37,463 bases of DNA from an uncultured Selenomonadaceae bacterium (GCA_902777615.1 CACYUQ010000015.1:1-37463), one strand, 5' to 3'. Positions 15,780 to 25,656 are shown, counted from the first letter of the stretch. Numbers and translations are program-made. Notes: generated by a model not told the origin, from the letters alone.

Positions 15780-15884
15780 ATGCATTTCCTGGAGAATAAG
15801 GAAATGGCTGACGTTTATTATTCTCACGATGGAGTGCACTACGAGCAGGTTTGTTTTGCGAAGACGAGTATGAAAAAGTTTTAA
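15780..15884 (+). pseudogene. Short fragment resembling the end of a DUF1349-type domain
   Basis: Thirty-four codons containing 'MADVYYSHDGVHYEQV' and ending in TAA. The 'YYS-DG-x-Y/W' pattern recalls the strand ends of DUF1349/GH43 C-terminal domains. The fragment has no upstream domain and no ribosome binding site, so it is likely a remnant in the 230-base gap after the nitroreductase gene. Family assignment is weak. Confidence 0.3.
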
Positions 15885-15909
15885 AAAATATTTTCCGGCA
15901 GCGTCAATT

Positions 15910-15936
15910 TTGATGAACCTGTTTTGTATATATATT
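15910..15936 (+). promoter_or_regulatory. Possible promoter of the Nif11-like peptide gene
   Basis: TTGATG (15910-15915) and TATATT (15931-15936) lie 15 bases apart in very A/T-rich DNA, 40 bases before the start codon. The short spacing makes it uncertain. Confidence 0.35.
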
Positions 15937-15976
15937 AAAGGCAGTTAAATATTAACAATTAAGGGAGGAGTCTACT

Positions 15977-16228
15977 ATGTCGATCAACAAAAACGAAATC
16001 ACGAAAGAAATGCTTGCAAAAGCTATGCAGTGTCGTACTGCTGAAGAACTGATGACTTTAGCCAAATCGGAAGGCTGTGAAGTGACAAAAGAGGAGGCTG
16101 AAGCCTATTTGGCCGAGAGAAACTTTGTGACGATGAAGGACCCGATAACCCGGGAAAACAGAGTAAAGTTGCAGGCGGCGGCTATAATATATGCGAAAAT
16201 TATGGGAAAGCTTGTCCTGGTTATATAA
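15977..16228 (+). CDS. Nif11-leader-like small peptide
   Basis: The product has 83 residues with a GGGAGGAG ribosome binding site. Residues 1-47 ('ITKEMLAKAMQCRTAEEL', 'LAKSEGCEVTKEEAEAYL') look like the helical leader of Nif11-type RiPP precursors, which are cleaved after a Gly-Gly site and modified. Here no Gly-Gly and no cysteine-rich core is present. Instead residues 45-64 come from a 60-bp segment repeated in inverted orientation at 16696-16755, then a hydrophobic tail 'AAAIIYAKIMGKLVLVI'. No modification or export gene for a peptide is nearby, apart from the SagB-like nitroreductase upstream. A terminator follows. The peptide may be a decayed or rearranged precursor. Confidence 0.65.
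   Translation: MSINKNEITKEMLAKAMQCRTAEELMTLAKSEGCEVTKEEAEAYLAERNFVTMKDPITRENRVKLQAAAIIYAKIMGKLVLVI
16109..16168 (+). repeat. 60-bp inverted repeat, left copy
   Basis: All 60 bases are identical to the reverse complement of 16696-16755. It encodes residues 45-64 of the Nif11-like peptide, beginning LAERNF and ending ENRVK. The identity ends abruptly on both sides. Confidence 0.97.
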
Positions 16229-16301
16229 ATGTAGGTTAAATTGTCCTGATGATATGAAAGTATGTCAAATTTCAATTTATATGGGGAAATGTCGAAATTG
16301 A

Positions 16302-16344
16302 AAGTCCTCCGCTTATCATAATAAATAAGCGGAAGACTTTTTTT
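16302..16344 (+). terminator. Intrinsic terminator after the Nif11-like gene
   Basis: AAGTCCTCCGCTTAT (16302-16316) pairs with ATAAGCGGAAGACTT (16325-16339) except at one position, followed by seven T in all. A further perfect TTTCAATTT/AAATTGAAA pair (16270-16278, 16295-16303) lies just upstream. Confidence 0.9.
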
Positions 16345-16377
16345 GTCCTAAACTTCTTAACTTAATGACATTGCCGG

Positions 16378-16578
16378 GTGGACGGAGCACCAGATTGTAG
16401 GCGTTGTGCAACCTTTGATGTATTGAATTTCCCCGGGGCGGGGAAGGCAGTGGATATGCGGGCAGACGCTGCGGCATTGGAACCGCTGGCTAGGGCGATT
16501 GCCGATTCCGGTATTCCTTCGGAAACTTCGGAGGAGCTGGAGCAAGCGTTATGGGTAAAGTATTCTTTCTTATGCTGA
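16378..16578 (+). pseudogene. Fragment of a ketopantoate reductase-like (PanE/ApbA) gene
   Basis: Sixty-six codons. 'LEPLARAIADSGIPSETS' and 'LEQALWVKYSFLC' match the end of the N-terminal domain and start of the C-terminal domain of PanE-type 2-dehydropantoate reductases, which are about 300 residues. Both the Rossmann N-terminus and the catalytic C-terminus are missing, so this cannot be active. No ribosome binding site is seen. The fragment lies inside the segment bounded by the 60-bp inverted repeats. Confidence 0.6.
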
Positions 16579-16770
16579 CTCTAGTGTTGGTGATTGGAGC
16601 AACGTGTTGTGCACAAAGAATTCCGAGAAACCCCAATGCGGTTCCTTTGCTACGTGAGAGGATTGCAGCTTGGCCATCGACTTGGCCGTGATCGTCTTTA
16701 CTCTGTTTTCCCGGGTTATCGGGTCCTTCATCGTCACAAAGTTTCTCTCGGCCAATATTTCATTCTTCAT
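16570..16770 (-). CDS. Small hypothetical protein starting in the right 60-bp repeat
   Basis: The product has 66 residues. It begins MKNEI, then the repeat-encoded LAERNF...ENRVK in the same frame as the Nif11-like peptide, then 'TITAKSMAKLQSSHVAKE' and a tail running antisense into the PanE-like fragment. AAAGGAG lies nine bases before the ATG, and an extended -10 promoter is further upstream. Initiation signals are thus good, but the C-terminal part is unlike any family I know. It may be one state of an invertible gene pair or a chance product of an inverted duplication. Confidence 0.45.
   Translation of the reverse strand: MKNEILAERNFVTMKDPITRENRVKTITAKSMAKLQSSHVAKEPHWGFSEFFVHNTLLQSPTLESA
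16696..16755 (-). repeat. 60-bp inverted repeat, right copy
   Basis: The reverse complement of 16109-16168 without a mismatch. Distance between the inner ends of the two copies is 527 bases. The copy is translated on the minus strand in the frame that gives the same peptide as the left copy. Confidence 0.97.
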
Positions 16771-16819
16771 TGCAAACTACTCCTTTTTGTTATAAAATAT
16801 CCTCAGATTGTTTTTGGGG

Positions 16820-16828
16820 ATTATAGCA
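16820..16828 (-). promoter_or_regulatory. Extended -10 promoter for the small minus-strand gene
   Basis: Read on the minus strand the bases are TGCTATAAT, an extended -10 with a perfect TATAAT. No good -35 box is present at 17 bases, as is common for extended -10 promoters. It lies 50 bases before the minus-strand ATG at 16770. Confidence 0.5.
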
Positions 16829-16912
16829 GAAAGCCATTGAGAGACTTTCTTAATATTCCTTAATGTTCCGAGGAATGTTCCCATGCAATCAAAAAGTAGG
16901 AATCCCTTGGGC

Positions 16913-16953
16913 TTTAGGGATGCCTTGTCATAAGGATATATAATATATAGAAG
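16913..16953 (+). promoter_or_regulatory. Probable promoter region of pyrH
   Basis: Two overlapping readings exist: TTGTCA (16925-16930) with TAGAAG (16948-16953) at 17 bases, or a perfect TATAAT (16939-16944) with a poor -35 box. Either would allow pyrH to be transcribed independently of tsf. Confidence 0.45.
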
Positions 16954-16960
16954 TGATTAA

Positions 16961-18260
<1,300 letters not shown>

Positions 18261-18261
<1 letters not shown>

Positions 18262-18464
18262 TGACGCCGGAAGTCTTGGGGCGTTCCGCGGAGGAAGCGG
18301 AAGCGCTTCTCAGGGAGGCGGGCGTCGCCTTTACGACAGAGCTGACGCGCCCCACGAGGAATTTTTTCCCTGTGGACGATGCGAAGCTATATGTGGTTCG
18401 GGCCGTTACCTGCCCGGACGCTTCCTGCCGCCTGACACTGGCGGCGAAGCAGAAAAAGCAGTGA
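18261..18464 (+). CDS. Small conserved-looking protein, PASTA-like
   Basis: The product has 67 residues. Its start overlaps the frr stop by one base. 'PEVLGRSAEEAEALLREAGV' has the P-x-L-G-x-S-x-x-E-A spacing of PASTA modules, followed by a strand-rich part 'KLYVVRAVTCPDASCRLTL'. It lacks a membrane segment or kinase partner. The tight coupling to frr and to the ferredoxin gene behind it supports a real gene. Function is unknown. Confidence 0.7.
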
Positions 18465-18481
18465 AGGAGGTGTAAGACGAC

Positions 18482-18652
18482 ATGGCATACAAGATTGGAG
18501 ACGATTGCATTTCCTGCGGTTCCTGTGCAGCTACTTGCCCGGTGGGCGCGATTTCGGAGGGCGAGAAGCATTACGAGATCGATCCGGAAAAGTGCGTGGA
18601 GTGCGGCGCCTGCGCGGCGGGCTGCCCGGTTTCGGCGATTGCCGCTCCTTGA
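18482..18652 (+). CDS. 2[4Fe-4S] ferredoxin
   Basis: The product has only 56 residues, starting 'MAYKIGDDCISCGSCAATCP' and carrying a second 'CVECGACAAGCP'. The two CxxCxxCxxxCP motifs bind two [4Fe-4S] clusters, as in clostridial ferredoxins. It carries low-potential electrons in the cytoplasm. AAGGAGGTG lies upstream of the ATG. Its place in the operon with ispG, an iron-sulfur enzyme that needs a reductant, suggests it may feed that step; this is inference. Its last bases form the outer arm of a foldback element. Confidence 0.95.
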   Translation: MAYKIGDDCISCGSCAATCPVGAISEGEKHYEIDPEKCVECGACAAGCPVSAIAAP

Positions 18653-18820
18653 GGAATCATTGAACAAGTCCCGCCGCAATATTGTCGGGTCTTTTCCCGC
18701 CTGTCGTTGTCGAATCCCTCTCGACGTAGCGATGCTACGCATTAGAGGGCTTTTCCTAGACAGTCGGAAAAATCCCTCGACAGTGTCACGACTTGACTTA
18801 TTCAGTGCTTCCTTGATGGG
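18645..18820. repeat. 176-bp foldback element (imperfect palindrome)
   Basis: The sequence is nearly self-complementary about a centre at 18732. The core CGTAGC-GAT-GCTACG (18725-18739) is perfect, CCCTCT/AGAGGG flanks it, and TGTC/GACA and TTTTCC/GGAAAA blocks follow outward. The outer 26 bases (18645-18670 with 18795-18820) match at about 18 positions, including TGAA(C/T)AAGTC. It starts at the ferredoxin stop codon. It could be a non-autonomous mobile element or a large mRNA hairpin. No protein is encoded. Confidence 0.75.
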
Positions 18821-18843
18821 AAACTCCATGATGGGAGAGAATG

Positions 18844-18882
18844 AGAGGTCCCTCTTGGAATTGTGAGAGGGGCCTGTTTTTT
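18844..18882 (+). terminator. Terminator-like hairpin before uppS
   Basis: AGGTCCCTCT (18846-18855) pairs with AGAGGGGCCT (18866-18875) with one G-T pair. A G and six T follow. It should lower read-through from pyrH-frr-ferredoxin into uppS, and I see no clear new promoter between it and the uppS start. Confidence 0.75.
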
Positions 18883-18901
18883 CGCTTAATAGGAGGGCGA
18901 C

Positions 18902-19693
18902 ATGTGGAAAAGAATATTTAAGGATTCCGCGCCTTCCGAAGCGAAGGCTATTTCGGAAAATCCGCTGTATCAGGACATTGACCGTGAGCGCTTGCCTGTG
19001 CATACGGCTATCATCATGGACGGAAATGGACGATGGGCCGAAGGACGCGGGCTGCTCCGGACGGCGGGGCATACGGCGGGAGTGGACGCACTGAAGCAGA
19101 TTTTGAAGGTCGCTATAGACTTGGAGCTTCCGGCGCTTACGGTTTACGCGTTCTCGACGGAGAATTGGAAACGGCCCCATTCGGAGGTCGATTTCCTGAT
19201 GCGGCTTTTTGTCGATTACCTGTCAAAGGAAATCGACGAGATGGACGAGGACAATGTGAGACTGCGTTTCCTCGGGCGCATCGACGAACTGTCACCCGCG
19301 TTGAAGGATTTGGCGCGGACGGCAGTGGAACGGATGGCGGACAATACGGGCGTCCGTTTCAACGTTGCGATGAATTACGGCGGGCAGGATGAGATCCTGC
19401 GCGCGACGCGGGAGATAGCACGTCGCGCGCAGGCGGGAGAGCTATCGCCGGAAAATGTGGACGGGCAGCTTTTGGAAAGTTGTCTCGATACGGCGGGCTT
19501 GCCGCCTGTCGATTTCGTCATTCGCACGAGTGGCGATATGCGTCTAAGTAATTATCTGCTTTGGCAGGCGGCGTATGCGGAGTTTTGGTTTACGGATACG
19601 AATTGGCCGGATTTTACTCCTGCCTGCTTTATCGAGGCGCTCAAGGATTTCGGGAAGCGCAAGCGGCGTTTCGGAGGATTGAAGAATATCTGA
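18902..19693 (+). CDS. uppS: Undecaprenyl diphosphate synthase (isoprenyl transferase)
   Basis: The product has 263 residues. 'AIIMDGNGRWAEGRG' holds the catalytic Asp40. 'GHTAGVDAL', 'LTVYAFSTENWKRP' and 'FVIRTSGDMRLSNYLLWQ' are cis-prenyltransferase motifs. The usual Glu of RTSGE is Asp here. It makes the C55 lipid carrier for peptidoglycan and O-antigen from farnesyl and isopentenyl diphosphates. AGGAGGG precedes the ATG. dxr and ispG of the MEP pathway, which supplies its substrates, are in the same operon. Confidence 0.96.
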   Translation: MWKRIFKDSAPSEAKAISENPLYQDIDRERLPVHTAIIMDGNGRWAEGRGLLRTAGHTAGVDALKQILKVAIDLELPALTVYAFSTENWKRPHSEVDFLMRLFVDYLSKEIDEMDEDNVRLRFLGRIDELSPALKDLARTAVERMADNTGVRFNVAMNYGGQDEILRATREIARRAQAGELSPENVDGQLLESCLDTAGLPPVDFVIRTSGDMRLSNYLLWQAAYAEFWFTDTNWPDFTPACFIEALKDFGKRKRRFGGLKNI

Positions 19694-19710
19694 TATATTG
19701 AGGTGCGGTT

Positions 19711-20535
19711 TTGGCAATTCGTATAATTTCGGGAATCATCGGCATCGCGATGGCCGCGTTCATCATCCAGACGGGCGGTGCGGCCTTCGGAGCTGCGGTG
19801 CTTCTGTTGATGATGGTAGGATGGCATGAATACTCGCAGGCGTTCCGCCATAAAGAAATGCCGCCGGCGTATTGGAGCGGCATGGCGGCGATGATTTGTT
19901 TTTGGGCTGCGGTTTATTTTGGACGGGTGGAGCTTTTGACAGCGGTGGCGACCTTGGCTTCACTTTGGTTGATGCTTCAGGCGGTGCTGTTTTATCGTAA
20001 TTTTTCCGTTCCACAGGCGCTGATTTCCGTAGCGGGCGTCATGTATGTGGGATTATCCCTAGTGCATTTGTTGCTGCTCCGTTTTTGGAAAGCCTCGGAA
20101 GTGATTTCAACGCCCGCCGGTGATATGGAAACGGGATGTGCATGGCTCTGGGTGGCATTGATTGGTACTTGGGCCAGCGACACGTTTGCGTATTTTTCCG
20201 GTTTTATGTTTGGAAAAACGAAGCTTTGTGAACCCATCAGCCCGAAAAAGACACGGGAGGGGTTTTACGGCGGTGTCATAGGAACGGCGGTGTCCGTTGC
20301 CGCGATTGGCTATTCCATCGGTTATCCCATACCGTTGATGCTCATATTGGGTGTCGTGATTGCTTTAGTGGCGACGGTGGGCGATCTTGTGGAATCGGTG
20401 GTCAAGAGGTATACGGGTGTCAAGGATTCGGGAGTCCTGATTCCCGGTCACGGCGGTGTGCTTGACCGTTTTGACAGCGCGATGTTCGTGATTCCGTTTG
20501 TATATTATTTTTTGCAGATTTTGGAGGCATTGTAA
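19711..20535 (+). CDS. cdsA: Phosphatidate cytidylyltransferase
   Basis: The product has 274 residues with about seven membrane spans. The C-terminal signature 'VKRYTGVKDSGVLIPGHGGV' followed by LDRFDS identifies CdsA, which makes CDP-diacylglycerol from phosphatidate and CTP in the inner membrane. TTG at 19711 is the start, with GAGGTG just upstream and a short basic residue before the first span. It lies 17 bases after uppS and directly abuts dxr. Confidence 0.95.
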   Translation: MAIRIISGIIGIAMAAFIIQTGGAAFGAAVLLLMMVGWHEYSQAFRHKEMPPAYWSGMAAMICFWAAVYFGRVELLTAVATLASLWLMLQAVLFYRNFSVPQALISVAGVMYVGLSLVHLLLLRFWKASEVISTPAGDMETGCAWLWVALIGTWASDTFAYFSGFMFGKTKLCEPISPKKTREGFYGGVIGTAVSVAAIGYSIGYPIPLMLILGVVIALVATVGDLVESVVKRYTGVKDSGVLIPGHGGVLDRFDSAMFVIPFVYYFLQILEAL

Positions 20536-21693
20536 GTGGCGGTAAAACGTCTTTCGATTCTCGGTTCTACTGGCTCCATCGGTACGCAGACGCTCGATGT
20601 GGCGCGCAATCATCCAGAACTTTTCCAAGTCGTTGCGCTGTCGGCAAATACCAGTGACGAGATTTTGGAGCGGCAAATGGAGGAATTTCATCCGGCACTG
20701 GCCATTTTGGTAGACGAAAAAGCAGCGGCGCGACTTCGTGAGCGGTATCGGGGAAAAACGGAGATTTTGAGCGGCGCAGACGGTTTGCGTGTCGCGGCGA
20801 CCTTCGGCGAGGCTGATACGGTCGTGACCTCGATGGTGGGATTCGCTGGGCTTGCGCCGACGTTGGCGGCTCTCGAAGCAGGGAAGACCATCGCATTGGC
20901 GAATAAGGAAACGCTGGTTGTCGCGGGCGAGCTTGTCATGGCGCTGGCGAAGAAAAAAGGTGTGCCAATTTTGCCAGTGGACAGTGAACATTGTGCGTTG
21001 TTTCAGTGTTTGCAGGGCGAGCACCGGGACACGGTGGAACGGTTGATTTTGACCGCGTCCGGTGGTCCGTTCCGGGGAAAGACGACGGAAGAGTTACGTT
21101 CGGTGACGGTGACGGACTGCCTCAAGCATCCGACTTGGTCGATGGGGAAAAAAATAACTGTGGATTCGGCGACACTTGTCAACAAAGGGCTTGAAGTCAT
21201 TGAGGCGCATTGGCTCTATGACGTACCCTATGAGAAAATCGAGGTTGCCGTGCATCCACAGAGCATTGTTCATTCGATGGTGGAATTTCGCGACGGTGCG
21301 GTGATGGCGCAGCTTGGTTTGCCCGATATGCGGTTGCCGATTCAGTATGCACTGACTTATCCGACGCGTAAAGCGGCGGATTTTGGACGCATGGATTTTT
21401 CCACTCGTATGAGTCTTTCTTTTGAGCCACCGGACATGAACACATTTCGTGGCTTGGCGCTGGCCTATGAGGCTGGGAAGGCGGGCGGCACGATGCCCTG
21501 TGTCTTGAATGCGGCGAATGAAGAGGCTGTCGCGGCGTTTCTTGCTGGACGCATCGGCTTCTTGGATATTTACGATTGTATCGAGCGCGCGATGGAAGCG
21601 CAGGAAAATGTCCTGCATCCGACTTTTGAGATGCTTTGTGAGGCGGATGCGCAGACGCGGTCATTGGTATGTGGGATTTTGAAAATGAGGTGA
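20536..21693 (+). CDS. dxr: 1-deoxy-D-xylulose 5-phosphate reductoisomerase
   Basis: The product has 385 residues, full length. 'LSILGSTGSIGTQTLDV' binds NADPH. 'IALANKETLVVAGE', 'PVDSEHCALFQCL' (metal and substrate site) and 'MGKKITVDSATLVNKGLEVI' (cited in part) are family hallmarks. It makes MEP from DXP, the first committed step of isoprenoid synthesis. GTG at 20536 abuts the cdsA stop, with GGAGG eight bases before it. Confidence 0.97.
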   Translation: MAVKRLSILGSTGSIGTQTLDVARNHPELFQVVALSANTSDEILERQMEEFHPALAILVDEKAAARLRERYRGKTEILSGADGLRVAATFGEADTVVTSMVGFAGLAPTLAALEAGKTIALANKETLVVAGELVMALAKKKGVPILPVDSEHCALFQCLQGEHRDTVERLILTASGGPFRGKTTEELRSVTVTDCLKHPTWSMGKKITVDSATLVNKGLEVIEAHWLYDVPYEKIEVAVHPQSIVHSMVEFRDGAVMAQLGLPDMRLPIQYALTYPTRKAADFGRMDFSTRMSLSFEPPDMNTFRGLALAYEAGKAGGTMPCVLNAANEEAVAAFLAGRIGFLDIYDCIERAMEAQENVLHPTFEMLCEADAQTRSLVCGILKMR

Positions 21694-21694
21694 G

Positions 21695-22735
21695 ATGATG
21701 GGGATAACCATCCTTGCATCTATTTTTGTATTTGGCCTATTGGTGTTGTTTCACGAGTTTGGGCATTTTATCATGGCGAAGGCGACGGGAATGCGGGTCG
21801 ACGAGTTTGCCATCGGCTTCGGACCGAAGCTCGTGAGTAAAAAAGTCGGAGAGACGGAATATTCCATTCGTGTGGTGCCGTTAGGCGGTTTTAACGATAT
21901 CGCGGGGATGGATCCGTCGGATAACGATGCGGGTGACCGTGGCTATTGCGAAAAATCGGTCTGGAAGCGAATGATTGTTATCGTCGCGGGACCTCTGATG
22001 AATTTTCTCCTGCCGATTGTTATTTTCTTTTTGATTTTCATGGTCGTGGGTGTCAGCGCACCGTCGACGCGTCCGGAGCTTGGTGAGGTCATTCCCGACC
22101 AGCCGGCGGCGATGGCTGGGTTGCAAAAGGGAGACCGCATCGACGCTATCAACGGCGAGCCGGTAAGTGAATGGAACGACATTGTGCGTCTTGTACGCGA
22201 GGCGGACGACAGCCCAATGAAAATAGTGTACAGCCGGAATGGAGAAAAGCGGCAGGCAACGGTCATTCCCATCTACGACAAGCAGGAAAACCGCATGATG
22301 ATTGGCGTGATGGGTGCGCTGGACACACGGAAGCCCGGCGTGATGGAGGCGGCGAGTACGGCGGTTTGGAAGACGGGCTATGTTATTTATACCATGGTAC
22401 TCGGCCTTGTACAGATATTTACGGGCGAGGCGGCGGCGGAACTGGCCGGACCGTTGGGCGTCATGCAGATGACTGGGACGGTGGCGAAGCTTGGCTTCGC
22501 GGCGCTGATGAATTTTGCGGCGCTTTTGAGCCTGAACCTTGGCGTCATCAATCTTTTGCCCGTGCCCGCATTGGATGGCGGCCATTTTGTGACATTGCTC
22601 CTCGAAGCGGTTCGCGGCAAGCCATTGGGCGAAAAAGCATTGCATTATACGCAGATGGCTGGAATTACGGTACTCGTTGCGTTAATGCTTTTTGCGACGA
22701 AAAATGATATTGTACGGATTTTCTTTGGAGGCTAA
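21695..22735 (+). CDS. rseP: Site-2 intramembrane zinc protease RseP
   Basis: The product has 346 residues. HEFGH at residues 20-24 is the zinc site in the first membrane span, and '[10 protein letters not shown]' near the C-terminus gives the third ligand. A PDZ domain lies around residues 125-200 ('[20 protein letters not shown]'). It cleaves membrane-bound anti-sigma factors or leftover signal peptides. A second ATG three bases later is an alternative start. The gene starts one base after dxr. Confidence 0.95.
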   Translation: MMGITILASIFVFGLLVLFHEFGHFIMAKATGMRVDEFAIGFGPKLVSKKVGETEYSIRVVPLGGFNDIAGMDPSDNDAGDRGYCEKSVWKRMIVIVAGPLMNFLLPIVIFFLIFMVVGVSAPSTRPELGEVIPDQPAAMAGLQKGDRIDAINGEPVSEWNDIVRLVREADDSPMKIVYSRNGEKRQATVIPIYDKQENRMMIGVMGALDTRKPGVMEAASTAVWKTGYVIYTMVLGLVQIFTGEAAAELAGPLGVMQMTGTVAKLGFAALMNFAALLSLNLGVINLLPVPALDGGHFVTLLLEAVRGKPLGEKALHYTQMAGITVLVALMLFATKNDIVRIFFGG

Positions 22736-22739
22736 CGAT

Positions 22740-23810
22740 ATGGAAAGGAAAAAAACGAGGCAAATCCATATCGGCAAGGTCACAATCGGCGGCGGCGCAC
22801 CGGTGTCCGTGCAGTCGATGACGAACACGAAAACGTCGGACGTGTCCGCGACGGTTGCCCAGATCCGCGCGCTGACGGAAGCGGGTTGTGACATTGTGCG
22901 TCTGGCTGTACCGGATATGGACGCGGCGAAGGCGCTGGGCGAGATTATTCGTGCAGTGGACGTTCCACTTGTCGCCGATATTCATTTTGACTATCGGTTG
23001 GCATTGGAGGCAATCCATCAGGGAATCGCGGCGCTTCGTCTGAATCCCGGCAATATCGGCGGCGAGGAACGTGTGCGCGCCGTCGTGCGCGAGGCGAAGG
23101 CGGCGGAAATTCCCATCCGCATTGGCGTCAACGGTGGTTCACTCGATAAAAGACTCTTGGAAAAGTACGGACACGTCACGGCGGAAGCTTTGGTCGAGTC
23201 CGCGATGGAGCACGTGCGTATTTTGGAAGCGCAAGACTTTTACGATATGAAAATCTCGCTGAAGGCTCACGACGTACCGTTGACGTTGGCGGCGTACCGA
23301 CTGATGAGCGAAACGGTCGAATATCCTCTTCATCTCGGTATTACCGAGGCGGGGACGCCGACTACCGGCATGATCAAGTCTGCCGTTGGCATTGGCGCGC
23401 TCTTGGCGGAGGGGATTGGTGATACTATCCGCGTCTCTCTGACTGGCGATCCCGTTGTTGAGGTGCGGGTGGCGAACGAGATTTTGAAGTCTCTAGGGAT
23501 GCGCGAATATGGGCCGACGATGATCTCCTGTCCGACTTGCGGCCGCACATCTATCGACCTTCCGGCGATTGCCGCTGAAGTTGAGAAGCGCCTCGGATCC
23601 ATCAAAGAGCCGATTACGGTGGCAGTTATGGGGTGTGTGGTCAATGGCCCCGGCGAAGCACGAGAGGCCGATGTGGGGATTGCGGGTGGTAAAGGAGAAG
23701 GACTGGTATTCCGTAAGGGCGAGATTTTGCGCAAAGTGCCCGAAGCCGAACTTGTCGGCGAGCTTTTCAAGGAAATTGAGGTATTGCTCGCTGAACGCCG
23801 CGGCGCGTGA
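22740..23810 (+). CDS. ispG: 4-hydroxy-3-methylbut-2-enyl diphosphate synthase (flavodoxin/ferredoxin)
   Basis: The product has 356 residues. '[15 protein letters not shown]' starts the TIM barrel. The [4Fe-4S] ligands are in '[11 protein letters not shown]' and '[20 protein letters not shown]'. It converts ME-cPP to HMBPP using two electrons from ferredoxin or flavodoxin, and a ferredoxin gene lies four genes upstream in this unit. The ATG at 22740 is chosen because GGAGG precedes it; an earlier in-frame start would overlap rseP. Confidence 0.96.
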   Translation: MERKKTRQIHIGKVTIGGGAPVSVQSMTNTKTSDVSATVAQIRALTEAGCDIVRLAVPDMDAAKALGEIIRAVDVPLVADIHFDYRLALEAIHQGIAALRLNPGNIGGEERVRAVVREAKAAEIPIRIGVNGGSLDKRLLEKYGHVTAEALVESAMEHVRILEAQDFYDMKISLKAHDVPLTLAAYRLMSETVEYPLHLGITEAGTPTTGMIKSAVGIGALLAEGIGDTIRVSLTGDPVVEVRVANEILKSLGMREYGPTMISCPTCGRTSIDLPAIAAEVEKRLGSIKEPITVAVMGCVVNGPGEAREADVGIAGGKGEGLVFRKGEILRKVPEAELVGELFKEIEVLLAERRGA

Positions 23811-23873
23811 TAATTTATAAAAAGTTTATTTTAGCGATATTTTGGATATATTTTTTTCTTAGGAGGAATTGTA

Positions 23874-25580
23874 TTGCGTACTTCACAGCTTTATGCGCCG
23901 ACGCTTCGGGAGATTCCGGCGGAGGCCGAGGTCATCAGCCACAAACTTATGCTTCGTGCAGGAATGATTCGAAAGGCGGCGGGCGGTCTTTACACCTATT
24001 TGCCGTTGGCGTGGCGCACGATCAAGAAAATTGAGCAGATTATCCGTGAGGAAATGGATGCGGCGGGCGGTCAGGAGATTGCGATGCCGATTGTTCAGCC
24101 ATCAGAGCTTTGGAAAGAGACGGGGCGCTGGGAGGTTTACGGTGACGAAATGTTCCGTGTCAATGACCGACACGGTCGTGAGTTCTGCCTCGGGCCGACC
24201 CACGAGGAGATGGTCACTTCCATCGTGCGGGATGAGGTGCGTTCCTATAAGCAGCTTCCGTTGTTACTCTACCAAATCCAGAACAAATACCGGGATGAAA
24301 TCCGCCCGCGGTTCGGTCTGATGCGTGGCCGCGAGTTCATCATGAAGGATTTGTACTCGTTCGACAAGGACGAGGAAGGGATGCGCGTCTCCTACAAGAA
24401 AATGTACGACGCCTATACGAATATCTTCACGCGTTGTGGACTGACTTTCCGTCCGGTCGAGGCGGACAACGGCGCTATCGGGGGCGGCGGTTCTCATGAG
24501 TTCACCGTGCTTGCCGAGGCGGGCGAATCGAGTATCGCATATTGCGAGAAGTGCGACTATGCAGCCAGCGACGAAAAGGCCGAGCTGAAAGTTATCCACG
24601 CGGAGCAGGAAGAAGCGTTACCGTTGGAAAGGGTCGCGACGCCGGAGACGAAGACCATCGCACTCTTGGCCGATTATTTAAAAATTCCCGTGGAAAAGAC
24701 CATCAAAGCCGTCGCTTATCAGAACGAGAAAGACGAAGTCATTTTGGCGTTTGTGCGTGGCGATCACGAGGCGAACGAGATTAAAATTCAAAATGCCGTC
24801 GATGCGATTGCGCTCCGCATGGCGGACGAGGCAGCGATTCGCGCCGTGGGCGGCGAGCCGGGATTTATGAGTCCTATCGGCGTCAAAAAGGGTACTAAAA
24901 TCGTCGTGGATGCGACGGTCATGGAAATGACAAATGCTGTTGCGGGAGCGAACGAACCTGACGCACATTATAAAAATGTGACGCCGAAGCGCGACTTTGG
25001 CGAGCCGATTATCACCGACATCCGCCTTGTGCAGGAAGGCGACCCTTGTCCTCATTGCGGCGCACCTCTGAAAATGACGCGGGGCATCGAAGCCGGGCAG
25101 GTCTTCATGCTTGGTACGAAATACAGCGCGGCGTTGGGGGCGACGTTTCTCGACGAGAACGGCAAGGAAAAGCCGTTGGTCATGGGGTGTTACGGCATTG
25201 GCGTCGGCCGGACGATGGCGGCGGCCATCGAGCAGAACAACGATAAGGACGGAATTATCTGGCCGCGCTCCATTGCACCGTTTGAGGTTGTGGTTGTGCC
25301 CGTCAATGCGAAGGTGCCGGAGCAACTTGAACTTGCCGCAAAAATATACGGCGAGCTGAAAGCGGCGGGTGTCGATGTGCTGCTTGACGACAGAAAAGAA
25401 CGCGCGGGTGTCAAATTCAAGGATTGTGACTTAATCGGCTACCCGCTACGCATCACCGTCGGACCTAAAGCCGTTGAGGAAGGAGCGATTGAGCTTCGCG
25501 TCAGGAAAACCGGTGAGACGTTCACCGAGCTGCGGGAAAATTATCTTGCGAAAGCGCTGGAAGTTTTGAAGAATTTATAA
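23874..25580 (+). CDS. proS: Proline-tRNA ligase
   Basis: The product has 568 residues, the bacterial type with an editing domain inserted between the class II motifs. '[20 protein letters not shown]' and '[20 protein letters not shown]' start the catalytic domain. '[20 protein letters not shown]' and '[20 protein letters not shown]' are motif 2. Residues ~220-400 are the editing insert, and the anticodon-binding domain is C-terminal. TTG at 23874 with AGGAGG seven bases upstream gives the normal N-terminus. It lies 63 bases after ispG and ends the operon. Confidence 0.96.
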   Translation: MRTSQLYAPTLREIPAEAEVISHKLMLRAGMIRKAAGGLYTYLPLAWRTIKKIEQIIREEMDAAGGQEIAMPIVQPSELWKETGRWEVYGDEMFRVNDRHGREFCLGPTHEEMVTSIVRDEVRSYKQLPLLLYQIQNKYRDEIRPRFGLMRGREFIMKDLYSFDKDEEGMRVSYKKMYDAYTNIFTRCGLTFRPVEADNGAIGGGGSHEFTVLAEAGESSIAYCEKCDYAASDEKAELKVIHAEQEEALPLERVATPETKTIALLADYLKIPVEKTIKAVAYQNEKDEVILAFVRGDHEANEIKIQNAVDAIALRMADEAAIRAVGGEPGFMSPIGVKKGTKIVVDATVMEMTNAVAGANEPDAHYKNVTPKRDFGEPIITDIRLVQEGDPCPHCGAPLKMTRGIEAGQVFMLGTKYSAALGATFLDENGKEKPLVMGCYGIGVGRTMAAAIEQNNDKDGIIWPRSIAPFEVVVVPVNAKVPEQLELAAKIYGELKAAGVDVLLDDRKERAGVKFKDCDLIGYPLRITVGPKAVEEGAIELRVRKTGETFTELRENYLAKALEVLKNL

Positions 25581-25603
25581 AACGCGACATTTATGGTTGT
25601 AAA

Positions 25604-25646
25604 GGAGAGTCGATGTTCAGACCGAACGTCGGCTCTTTTGTTTTGT
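25604..25646 (+). terminator. Intrinsic terminator after proS
   Basis: AGAGTCGATGTTC (25606-25618) pairs with GAACGTCGGCTCT (25624-25636) with two G-T pairs, followed by TTTTGTTTTG. Confidence 0.88.
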
Positions 25647-25656
25647 ACGTTTCCGT

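Noticed and set aside
18495-18866. A 123-codon + strand frame overlapping the ferredoxin
   Set aside because: It is out of frame with the ferredoxin, whose two perfect cysteine motifs decide the real reading. The remainder translates the foldback element.
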